Assembly: GCF_002850745.1 (NCBI RefSeq)
Contig: NZ_KZ559479.1
Span: forward strand, 142,414 to 206,413
Reading direction: 5' to 3'
Length of the DNA: 64,000 nt
From: Nonomuraea indica
GTDB taxonomy: Bacteria; Actinomycetota; Actinomycetes; Streptosporangiales; Streptosporangiaceae
Positions 51,628 through 64,000 of this stretch are shown here, in pieces. The translations under genes were made by a program, and so were the position numbers. Under the pieces are notes generated by a model. That model was not told the DNA's origin. It made no database searches and saw only the letters and a list, made by a program, of their open reading frames with translations. Numbering within the stretch: the first letter of the stretch is position 1; each line of letters starts with the position of its first letter.

Positions 51628-51738
51628 GTGCCTCACCTTAGTCACTGCGCCTCGGCGCGCTCATCGTCAACTTTGGTGAACAGCGTCGCCCTCCTCAGGG
51701 GGCAGACCTCGCCTGCCGTGACCCCTAACGTGCTGCGC

Positions 51739-51873
51739 ATGCCCAAGACACCCCGGGGAGCGGCCATCCTCTCGACGCCGGTCAGCGCCCCGACCCCACA
51801 GCCGTCCCCGCGGTGGAGCGCCGGCCCTCACGCGGCCACGCCCGGACTCCAGTGGGGCGCCGCATGCCCGTGA
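51739..51873 (+). CDS. possible 44-codon leaderless leader ORF
   Basis: An ATG at 51739 lies exactly seven bases after TAACGT (51726-51731), a leaderless-type arrangement. It would encode a Pro/Ala-rich peptide ending GLQWGAACP. Its stop (51871-51873) overlaps the start region of the metalloprotease gene at 51864 by 10 bp, which would allow coupled translation. Whether the peptide itself matters is unclear. Confidence 0.3.
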   Translation: MPKTPRGAAILSTPVSAPTPQPSPRWSAGPHAATPGLQWGAACP

Positions 51874-52607
51874 TCCGGCGGAAGGGACGCCGCCGCTGGA
51901 GACGCCGGCGGATCGCGGGCGCCGTCACCGCGGTCATCCTGGCCGCCGCCGTGGCCCTGACGGCGGTCTTCTTCCCGTCTGTGGCGGCCACCACCTGCCC
52001 CGGCTGCTACGGCCTGGTGCGTCTCCAGCCGGGCGTGTACGTCGAACCCGGCCTGCCGCCGGACCGGCGCCGGCACGTGACCGAGGTCGTCGAGCAGGCC
52101 AACAGGCGGGTACACGACTTCTTCGGCGGACGGAAGAGCTCCCCGGACATCCTCGTGTGCCTGTCCGACGACTGCTACCGCGGCATCGGCGGCGGTCGCG
52201 AACGCGGCATCGCCGTGCTCAACCGGTCGGTGATGCTGTCCCCGCGCGGCGTCGATCCCGTGATCGCCTCGCACGAACTGACGCATGTGGAGCTGCACGC
52301 CCGGCTCGACGGCGCCGACGTCCCGCAGTGGTTCGACGAGGGTCTGGCCGTCCTGGTCAGTGACGATCCCCGCTACCTCGCCCCGACCGGCGATCGCTGC
52401 CTGCTCGACTCCCGCCGGCCCCTGCCTGCCACGCTCGGCGACTGGCTGCGCGCCGCCTCGGCGGATCCCCGGGTGTATGCCGAAGCCGCCTGTCAAGTGA
52501 GTCGTCGGGCAGGGGCGAACGGCGGGAAGGAAGGCGTACGAACCCTTGTCGAACAGCTGGCGGCAGGGCAGCCCTTTGCCGACATCCGGCTGCCGGCCGC
52601 GACCTGA
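51864..52607 (+). CDS. membrane-anchored HExxH metalloprotease-like protein
   Basis: A 247-residue protein. A very basic N-terminus (RRKGRRRWRRRR) is followed by one membrane helix (about 17-38), so the rest lies outside. The zinc-site motif ASHELTHVELH and the downstream WFDEGLAVLVSDD match the gluzincin-like peptidase MA arrangement (HExxH ... E). A CPGCYG near the membrane and a LVCLSDDCYRG pair may form disulfides. The start is uncertain: ATG 51864 lacks a clear ribosome site, and the frame is open to 51813. It may be translated through the upstream leader ORF. Confidence 0.75.
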   Translation: MPVIRRKGRRRWRRRRIAGAVTAVILAAAVALTAVFFPSVAATTCPGCYGLVRLQPGVYVEPGLPPDRRRHVTEVVEQANRRVHDFFGGRKSSPDILVCLSDDCYRGIGGGRERGIAVLNRSVMLSPRGVDPVIASHELTHVELHARLDGADVPQWFDEGLAVLVSDDPRYLAPTGDRCLLDSRRPLPATLGDWLRAASADPRVYAEAACQVSRRAGANGGKEGVRTLVEQLAAGQPFADIRLPAAT

Positions 52608-52707
52608 CCGGCGGCACCCCCAACCGGTCTCCCGGTGCTGAGGCAGGCGGGTCGAGGCAGACGAGTCCTCTGTGGACGGCGACCGGCGCCGGCCGGTGCG
52701 GGCGGCG

Positions 52708-53313
52708 TCACCCCGGCGTGTCGCCGGCTTCGCGTGCCACTCTCTCCAGCCGGTTGCGGTGGTCCTCCCACCACGCCTGGTCGACCGGCGGCATGTTGGA
52801 GTTGTCGGCCCGCACCCCGACGGCTCCGTCGATCAGCTCCCTGACGATGTCGGCGTGCCCGGTGTGCCGTTGGGTCTCGGAGATCATGTGCACCATGATC
52901 TGGTGGAGTGTCACCTGGCTGCGCTCGTCCGGCCACCAGGGGACTCGGCCGACCGCGTCGAGCGTCAACGCGTCGATCGTCGCGTCCGCGTGCGCCCACG
53001 CCCGGTGGTACAGCCCGGTGATCTGCTCGCGCGACTCGTCGGCGGTCGCCCACATGTCCGCGTTGGGTTCCGCGTCGTCCGCGAACCATGGCAGCGCCTC
53101 GCCGGACGGCCGGTCGAAGACGCCGCCGAAGTACTCCAGCTCGACGCTGGCCACGTGCTTGACCAGGCCCAGCAGGTTGGTCCCGGTCGGCGTAAGCGGC
53201 CGGCGGATGTCGTACTCCGACAGCCCGTCGAGCTTCCACAGCAGGGCCTCGCGGGCGGTGCGCAGGTAGTGGTGGAGGTGCGCTTTCGGGTCTGATTCGA
53301 GCATGCCGGACAT
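52708..53313 (-). CDS. DinB-family protein (DUF664)
   Basis: A 201-residue four-helix-bundle protein of the DinB/YfiT superfamily. The metal-binding histidines are visible as LVKHVASVELEYFGG (first), ERSQVTLHQIMVHMISETQR and HTGHADIVRELIDG. Such proteins include thiol-dependent (mycothiol or bacillithiol) S-transferases, but the exact activity is unknown for DUF664 members. Two candidate ATGs lie three codons apart (53313 and 53304). Confidence 0.88.
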   Translation of the reverse strand: MSGMLESDPKAHLHHYLRTAREALLWKLDGLSEYDIRRPLTPTGTNLLGLVKHVASVELEYFGGVFDRPSGEALPWFADDAEPNADMWATADESREQITGLYHRAWAHADATIDALTLDAVGRVPWWPDERSQVTLHQIMVHMISETQRHTGHADIVRELIDGAVGVRADNSNMPPVDQAWWEDHRNRLERVAREAGDTPG

Positions 53314-53374
53314 TGTGTCACCGCGTTGAACGCGCGGCACGCCCGCCGCATGGCGGCAGGCGTGCCGGGAGATC

Positions 53375-53644
53375 TCATTTGCGGCAGCCGGACCAGTTGT
53401 GGTGGTGCAGCGGGTCGCTCGGCACGGGCGGCTGCCCGCCCCAGGTGATCTTGTACCAGTAGGTGCCGTTGTCGATGTGGGAGAAGGTGGCCATCGTGTG
53501 GGAGCCGGTGTCGAAGTACCACGGATCACCGCACCGGCCGTTGAAGGGGAAGTTGTAGGCGCCCGCCGCCCCGGCGGTCGCGACCACGAGAGCGGCGCTC
53601 GTGGCCAGGGCGGCCGCCGCCGCGAGAATCGGCTTCCTGAACAT
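53375..53644 (-). CDS. small secreted protein
   Basis: An 89-residue exported protein with a clear signal peptide (KPILAAAAALATSAALVVAT, cleavage near AGA-YN at about 29). The mature 60 residues are rich in aromatic residues and Gly (NFPFNGRCGDPWYFDTG, TYWYKITWGG) and have two cysteines that could form one disulfide, with HHH near the end. GGAAGGA precedes the ATG. I recognise no family; similar tiny secreted proteins are frequent in actinomycetes. Confidence 0.75.
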   Translation of the reverse strand: MFRKPILAAAAALATSAALVVATAGAAGAYNFPFNGRCGDPWYFDTGSHTMATFSHIDNGTYWYKITWGGQPPVPSDPLHHHNWSGCRK

Positions 53645-53783
53645 GGGTTCCTTCCCTGTCGAAGAGACGCGAACATGACGCACTGTAACGCAATCATGAC
53701 TGTGTGTTGCCTTGGAGGGTGCGCGTTGCGGGGTCCCGCGCCGGCCGGGCATGATGATCGCCACATCGGACAAAGGCGGCACA

Positions 53784-54263
53784 GTGGACTTCACGGTCAG
53801 GTACGAGCCCTCTCCCGACGAGGTGGCGCGTGCGCTCGATCAAGGACTGGCCCGGCAACTCAGGACCCTCTACGTGGCCCTGCCGGTGGCTCTCGCCGGG
53901 GCGGGCGTCGCCTGCCTGCTGGCCGGCGCCGTCGGTCTCGGCGTCGGCCTGATGGTCGGGGCGGTGGCGTTCCCGCCGGCGCTCAAGTGGACGGCGCGCC
54001 GGATGGCCAGGCGGCAGCTCGCCTACATCTGCGTGCCCACGACGCTCCGGGTGGCCGACGACGGGTACGCCTGCGTGACGGACCAGTCCACCACCACGGT
54101 GCAGTGGTCCATGTTCACCCGGATCGACGGCACCCCGGAGTTCTGGCTGTTCTTCATCGGCAACCAGTGGTCGGGGTTCCTCCCCAGGCGCGCCTTCGAC
54201 GGCGAGCAGCAGGCCGCCCTCGACGGCTTGTTCGCCGCCCACGAACCGGCCGGCCGCGGATAG
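53784..54263 (+). CDS. YcxB-like membrane protein
   Basis: A 159-residue protein: cytosolic strand DFTVRYEPSPDEVARAL, two adjacent membrane helices (about 25-65) and a YcxB-like C-terminal domain (CVPTTLRVADDGYACVTDQS ... VQWSMFTRIDGTPEFWLFF ... LPRRAF). I chose the GTG at 53784 because relatives start there with (M)DFTV; an in-frame ATG ten codons upstream is possible. Function unknown. Confidence 0.8.
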   Translation: MDFTVRYEPSPDEVARALDQGLARQLRTLYVALPVALAGAGVACLLAGAVGLGVGLMVGAVAFPPALKWTARRMARRQLAYICVPTTLRVADDGYACVTDQSTTTVQWSMFTRIDGTPEFWLFFIGNQWSGFLPRRAFDGEQQAALDGLFAAHEPAGRG

Positions 54264-54586
54264 GGGCGCGGGTCCGGGCGGGCGGCGAGATCGCGGGCCG
54301 CTCCTCGGCCGGGGCGCCGGGTGGAGTGAGGCGGGCGGAGAACGAGCCCTCGCCCGCGATCATCGCGCCGCGTCGCGTCCGCCGGGCGTGCGGAGGGGGC
54401 GAGGCGGGCCAGGGCGGCACGTGTCGTCCAAGGGTCTCCTACCATGGGGCAAGATCGGCGGAGGCGAGCCACGAGAGGACCGTACGACGCCACCCGCGAG
54501 AGCCGTCCTGACCGGAGGCGCGCCGGACGCCCGCACGGCAGGAAACGCCTGAACCGACCACCACGGCCACCCACCCGACATGAGGA
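54264..54586. other. intergenic region without a recognised gene
   Basis: A 323-bp GC-rich gap between the YcxB-like and LacI genes. I see no coding frame with protein-like composition, no strong inverted repeat and no convincing promoter beyond generic CTACCAT-like hexamers near 54439. Confidence 0.5.
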
Positions 54587-55615
54587 ATGATGCCGAGCAT
54601 CAAAGAGGTCGCCCGGCTCGCCGGCGTCTCCGTTGGCACCGTGAGCAACGTGCTGAACCGGCCCGACACTGTCGCCCCCGACACCCGGCGTCGCGTCCAG
54701 GCGGCCGTCGCGCAGCTCGGCTACGTGCGCAACGCCTCGGCCCGGCAGCTGCGGGCCGGGCGCAGCCAGGCCATCGCGGTGGTCGCGCTCGACCTGTCCA
54801 ACCCGTTCTTCATCGACGTGCTGCGCGGCATCGAGGCCACCGCGCACGAGGCCGGCCTCACCGTGATGGTGTTCAACAGCGACAAGAAACCTGCCCACGA
54901 GGCCCGGCTGCTCCAGATGATCGAGGAGCAGCGGCCGCTGGGCGTGCTCATCACCCCGGTCAGCGACGCGGGCTGGCGCGAACGGCTGGACCGGCTCACC
55001 TCGCGCGGCATCCCCGCGGTCCTGTTCGACAGCTCCTCCCACCACACCCACGGCTGCTCGGTGACGAGCGACGACGTCGTCGGCGGACGCCTGGCCGGCC
55101 GGCATCTGCGCGAGCGCGGTCACCGGCACATCGCCTTCGCCGGCGGCCCCTTCACCGTGCGCCAGGTGGAGGACCGGCGCGCCGGCCTGGCAGCCTCTCT
55201 CGCGGAGGACGACAGGCTGACGGTGCTGCCGCTGCCCGACCTGACCGTCGCCACCGGGCGGATCGCGGGCGAGGAACTGGCCCGGCTGCCCGCCGCCGAC
55301 CGGCCCACCGCGGTCTTCTGCGCCAACGACCTGGTCGCCATGGGCGTCCTGCAGGAACTGACCCGGCACGGTCTGCGGGTTCCCGGCGACGTGGCCATCC
55401 TGGGGTACGACGACATCGACTTCGCGGCCGCGGCCGCGGTGCCGCTGTCGTCCATCCGCCAGCCGCGCAGAGAGCTCGGCCGCACCGCCGCCGAGCTGCT
55501 CATCGAGGAGTCCGACCAGCCCGACCGCCACGACCACCGGCAGATCATCTTCCAGCCCGATCTGGTGGAGCGTTCCTCCACGGACGGGCCTGGCCCGGCC
55601 CGCACGACCTGGTGA
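54587..55615 (+). CDS. LacI-family transcriptional regulator
   Basis: A 342-residue regulator: headpiece PSIKEVARLAGVSVGTVSNV with hinge NASARQLRAG, then the sensor domain (VVALDLSNPFFIDVLRGIE, GHRHIAFAGGPFTVRQVEDR, VAILGYDDIDFAAAA). Two tandem ATG codons follow GAGGA, so the start may be 54590. No sugar transporter or glycosidase is adjacent; the carboxylase gene downstream is separated by 341 bp and is an unlikely target, so its regulon lies elsewhere. Confidence 0.92.
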   Translation: MMPSIKEVARLAGVSVGTVSNVLNRPDTVAPDTRRRVQAAVAQLGYVRNASARQLRAGRSQAIAVVALDLSNPFFIDVLRGIEATAHEAGLTVMVFNSDKKPAHEARLLQMIEEQRPLGVLITPVSDAGWRERLDRLTSRGIPAVLFDSSSHHTHGCSVTSDDVVGGRLAGRHLRERGHRHIAFAGGPFTVRQVEDRRAGLAASLAEDDRLTVLPLPDLTVATGRIAGEELARLPAADRPTAVFCANDLVAMGVLQELTRHGLRVPGDVAILGYDDIDFAAAAAVPLSSIRQPRRELGRTAAELLIEESDQPDRHDHRQIIFQPDLVERSSTDGPGPARTTW

Positions 55616-55956
55616 ACCCGTACAACCCGGTGAACCTCGCCGGCCACGGCCACGGCGGCCGCTCAGTCGTGCGGCCGAACCGCGGCCAGAGGGCCGCCGA
55701 CCTGCGCCGGACCTTCCACGGCCGCGGGCGGCCGGTGCCGACCGCCGGCGCCGACGAGCGGTGCCGGTGGCCCGTTCGCGGGTGCCCGCCCGGCGCGGAG
55801 GCCGGCGGTTTTTGATCGGTTCCCACAACTGGAGCCCCGTAGCGTGCGCGGTCTACGACATGGCGCGGCCGCGTCGAAGACGGAAAGGTAGAACTCTGCC
55901 GGAAGGGCGCCGTGTCGCGGCGCGCACATCGTTGGTCTACAGGAGGGCTCGGTCGG
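55616..55956. other. intergenic region upstream of the carboxylase gene
   Basis: A 341-bp gap. It holds a short direct repeat (acccgtacaacccggtgaacc) right after the LacI stop and a GC-rich stretch ending GGCGGTTTTTG at 55804-55814 that may terminate the LacI transcript. The last part before AGGAGGG presumably carries the carboxylase promoter. No protein-like open frame is evident. Confidence 0.4.
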
Positions 55957-61422
<5,466 letters not shown>

Positions 61423-61434
61423 CGGGAGGCTCGT

Positions 61435-61473
61435 GCCGTCCGCGCCGTGGTCGACCGGCACGGCGCGGACGGC
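61435..61473 (+). terminator. hairpin terminator after the carboxylase gene
   Basis: Perfect 15-bp arms GCCGTCCGCGCCGTG and CACGGCGCGGACGGC around a 9-base loop, 12 bp after the stop codon. Confidence 0.75.
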
Positions 61474-61557
61474 GGCGGCGTGGTCACGAGGGTGTGCCGC
61501 GGGTAGCACTCTCCGTGGTGGGCGTGTCGAGGCCGCCCACGACGTGTGGGAGGCGTG

Positions 61558-63957
61558 GTGACCGAGAACCTCAAGGAGCGCAGCACGGCGGTCCTGGACG
61601 TGAGCGGCCTGCACTGGGCGTCGCAGCAGAACGTGGTGGCCGCGGTGCTGGGCCGCCGGCCGGGTGTGATCGAGGTGGAGCCCAACCCGGTGGCGCAGAC
61701 GGCGACCGTGGTGTTCGACCCGCGGGTCACCTCGGTGGCCGAGCTGCGCCGGTGGGTGGAGGAGTGCGGCTTCCACTGCGCCGGGCAGTCGGTGCCGGCC
61801 CATGTCTGTGACCCGATGGCCGAACCCGACCCGCCGGACGGCGGCCACATGCCCCCTCATGGGGCGACGGCGGTCCACGAGGAGCATGCGCCGGCGGCTC
61901 CGCACGACATGACGGGGCACGACCACGGCGGCATGTCGATGGAGGCCATGGCCGCCGACATGCGCAACCGGTTCCTGGTCGCGGCGGTGCTGTCGGTCCT
62001 GATCACCGTCTGGTCCCCGATGGGCCGCGAGATGCTCGGGCTGCACCTGCCGGTGCCGTTCGGGCTGCGGGAGGACGTGTGGGCGCTGCTGCTCAGCCTG
62101 CCCGTGATCTTCTACTCGTCCTGGGTCTTCTTCGCCGGCGCCGCGCGGGCGTTGCGGGCCCGCACTCTCGACATGATGGTGCTCGTGGCGGTGGCGATCG
62201 GCGCCGGCTGGCTGTATTCGGTCTTCGTCACGCTGGCCGGCGGCGGCGAGGTGTTCTACGAGGCGGCCGCGATGCTGGCGACGTTCGTGCTGCTCGGGCA
62301 CTGGCTGGAGATGCGGGCCCGGGGCGGCGCCAATGACGCGATCCGCGCGCTGCTCGACCTGGCCCCGCCCAGAGCGGTGGTCCTGCGCGACGGCGAGCAG
62401 GTGGAGGTTCCCACCGCCGAGGTCGTCATCGGGGACATCCTGCTGGTCCGGCCCGGCTCGAAGATCGCGGTCGACGGCGAGGTGGTCGAGGGGGAGAGCG
62501 AGGTGGACGAGTCGATGGTCACCGGCGAGAGCCTGCCCCTGCACAAGGCCCCCGGTTCCGCCGTCATCGGCGCCACCATCAACAGGAACGGCACCCTGCG
62601 GGTCCGCGCCACCAAGATCGGCTCCGACACGGCGCTCGCGCAGATCGTCAAGCTGGTCCAGCAGGCGCAGAACTCCAAGGCGCCCGGCCAGCGGCTGGCC
62701 GACCGGGCGGCGTTCTGGCTGGTGCTCGTCGCCCTGGTCGGCGGCGCGCTGACCTTCGCGGTCTGGCTGGCCTCCGGGGCGCCCGCCGGCACGGCGATGC
62801 TGTTCGCCATCACCGTCGTCGTGATCACCTGCCCGGACGCGCTCGGCCTGGCCACCCCGACCGCCATCATGGTCGGCACCGGCCTGGGCGCCCGTCGGGG
62901 CGTGCTCTTCAAGAACGCGATGGCCCTGGAGACCTCGGCGCGGATCCAGGCCGTCGTCATGGACAAGACGGGCACGCTCACCAAGGGCGAGCCCGAGGTC
63001 ACCGACGTGATCGTCGAGGGGATCGCCGAGGACGAGCTGCTGCGCCTGGTCGCCGGGGTGGAGCGCGAGTCCGAGCACCCGCTGGCCGGGGCGATCGTCC
63101 GCCACGCCGGCCGGCTGGGGGAGCCGCCGCGGGCGGACACGTTCGCGAACGTGCCGGGCCACGGCGCGATCGCGGAGGTGGACGGCCGCCGCGTGGTCGT
63201 CGGCAACCGCCGCCTCATGGAGCGCGAGGGCATCGGGCTGGGCGCGCTGGCCGCCGCCCGGGAGGAGCTCGCCGCGGGCGGCCGGACCGCGGTGATCGCG
63301 GCCGTGGACGGCCGGGCCGCGGGCCTCGTCGGCATCGCCGACGCCCCGCGGGACACCTCCGCGGCGGCGGTGGCCGCCCTGCACAGGAGCGGCATCGAAG
63401 TGATCATGCTGACCGGCGACAACGAGGCCACCGCACGGCGCATCGCCGAACGGCTCGGCATCGACACGGTCATCGCCGAGGTCCTGCCCGGCGACAAGGC
63501 CGCCGAGATCGCGAAACTGCAGCGCGGCGGGCGGAAGGTCGCGATGGTCGGCGACGGGGTGAACGACGCGCCCGCGCTCGCGCAGGCCGACCTCGGCATC
63601 GCGATCGGCGCGGGCACCGACGTCGCGATCGAGACCGCCGACGTCGTGCTGATGCGGTCCGACCCGCTCGACGTTCCCACGGCGCTGACCATCGGCGGCG
63701 GAACCCTGCGCAAGATGCGCCAGAACCTGGGCTGGGCGGTCGGCTACAACGCCGTCGCCCTGCCGGTCGCCGCCGGCGTGTTCGAGCCCGCCTTCGGGCT
63801 GGTGCTCCGGCCCGAGGTCGCCGCCCTGTCCATGTCGGGTTCGAGCTTCATCGTCGCGGTCAACGCGCTCATGCTCAAGCGGCTCCACCTGCCCGATCCC
63901 GCCGCGTCCCCGGAGAGCCGGCCGGTCCGGCCGGGAAGGCGTGAACCGGCCGGATGA
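61558..63957 (+). CDS. P1B-type heavy-metal ATPase with CPD motif
   Basis: A 799-residue metal pump. Residues 10-75 form an HMA-like ferredoxin fold whose usual CxxC is replaced by GLHWASQ, so it cannot bind copper in the normal way. A His/Met-rich segment (about 95-130: GGHMPPHGATAVHEEHAP and GHDHGGMSMEAMAADM) may bind metal instead. Eight membrane helices follow, with the phosphorylated D469 in DKTGTLT, SEHPLAGAI and the GDGVNDAP hinge. The metal-site motif in helix 6 is C425-P-D, not CPC or CPH. TGES is present in the actuator domain. The GTG at 61558 follows GGGAGG. A copper-type substrate is likely but not certain. Confidence 0.92.
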   Translation: MTENLKERSTAVLDVSGLHWASQQNVVAAVLGRRPGVIEVEPNPVAQTATVVFDPRVTSVAELRRWVEECGFHCAGQSVPAHVCDPMAEPDPPDGGHMPPHGATAVHEEHAPAAPHDMTGHDHGGMSMEAMAADMRNRFLVAAVLSVLITVWSPMGREMLGLHLPVPFGLREDVWALLLSLPVIFYSSWVFFAGAARALRARTLDMMVLVAVAIGAGWLYSVFVTLAGGGEVFYEAAAMLATFVLLGHWLEMRARGGANDAIRALLDLAPPRAVVLRDGEQVEVPTAEVVIGDILLVRPGSKIAVDGEVVEGESEVDESMVTGESLPLHKAPGSAVIGATINRNGTLRVRATKIGSDTALAQIVKLVQQAQNSKAPGQRLADRAAFWLVLVALVGGALTFAVWLASGAPAGTAMLFAITVVVITCPDALGLATPTAIMVGTGLGARRGVLFKNAMALETSARIQAVVMDKTGTLTKGEPEVTDVIVEGIAEDELLRLVAGVERESEHPLAGAIVRHAGRLGEPPRADTFANVPGHGAIAEVDGRRVVVGNRRLMEREGIGLGALAAAREELAAGGRTAVIAAVDGRAAGLVGIADAPRDTSAAAVAALHRSGIEVIMLTGDNEATARRIAERLGIDTVIAEVLPGDKAAEIAKLQRGGRKVAMVGDGVNDAPALAQADLGIAIGAGTDVAIETADVVLMRSDPLDVPTALTIGGGTLRKMRQNLGWAVGYNAVALPVAAGVFEPAFGLVLRPEVAALSMSGSSFIVAVNALMLKRLHLPDPAASPESRPVRPGRREPAG

Positions 63958-64000
63958 ACCGGGCCGCGGTCCCGGCGTCCCGTGGACGCGCGATGCCCCG

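Overview
The window is very GC-rich DNA with short intergenic gaps, many GTG and TTG starts, ATGA/GTGA overlaps, leaderless-type promoters and typical actinomycete regulators (SARP, NarL pairs, PadR, LacI, Lrp). It comes from an actinomycete, probably a Streptosporangiaceae-like genus such as Nonomuraea; that placement is an inference from gene content, not a marker gene. I see no tRNA, rRNA, CRISPR array, transposase or integrase.

Layout. 1-5.6 kb: pieces of an FxSxx-COOH-type peptide-modification locus: a small FxsA-like precursor followed by a STAND NTPase on the minus strand, a divergent FxsT-like NB-ARC/TPR protein, and a stand-alone HExxH-type peptide hydroxylase. The radical SAM partner is not in view and may lie left of the window. 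5.8-13.2 kb: a small beta-rich protein, an Lrp/AsnC regulator, and a divergent five-gene oligopeptide ABC transporter operon ending in an M24-fold protein that has lost most metal ligands. 13.3-17.9 kb: a membrane protein, a RibD-like reductase, a DUF998/TetR pair with two matching operators, and an aldehyde ferredoxin oxidoreductase. 18-20.4 kb: a sugar-lactone catabolic fragment (lactonase, broken dehydrogenase, LacI regulator) with a visible promoter and operator. 20.5-28 kb: argG with an ARG box, DUF5713, a lone cytochrome b lacking one heme's ligands, and a NarL two-component system beside a FtsX-type ABC exporter.

28-34.1 kb: the most interesting block. A SARP regulator is followed by a 61-residue peptide with eight cysteines in its last 36 residues, a membrane-anchored CxxC thioredoxin-like protein, a one-chain ABC exporter and an S26 signal peptidase, the last three overlapping by 4 nt. 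It reads as a production, oxidation, export and processing cassette for a disulfide-rich peptide. 34-38.4 kb: MFS exporter plus FAD oxidoreductase, divergent XRE-cupin regulator, and a diaminopropionate ammonia-lyase. 38.5-47.6 kb: secreted subtilase, AMP-forming ligase, a beta-lactamase remnant, PadR, alpha/beta hydrolase, two divergent secreted proteins (one a snapalysin), a VOC remnant and a WGR/propeller protein. 47.6-55.6 kb: PaaK-like ligase with TetR, a second NarL two-component system, a membrane-anchored metalloprotease, DinB, a small secreted protein, YcxB-like and LacI genes. 55.9-64 kb: a giant single-chain biotin-dependent acyl-CoA carboxylase and a P1B ATPase with a CPD metal motif and a cysteine-less HMA domain.
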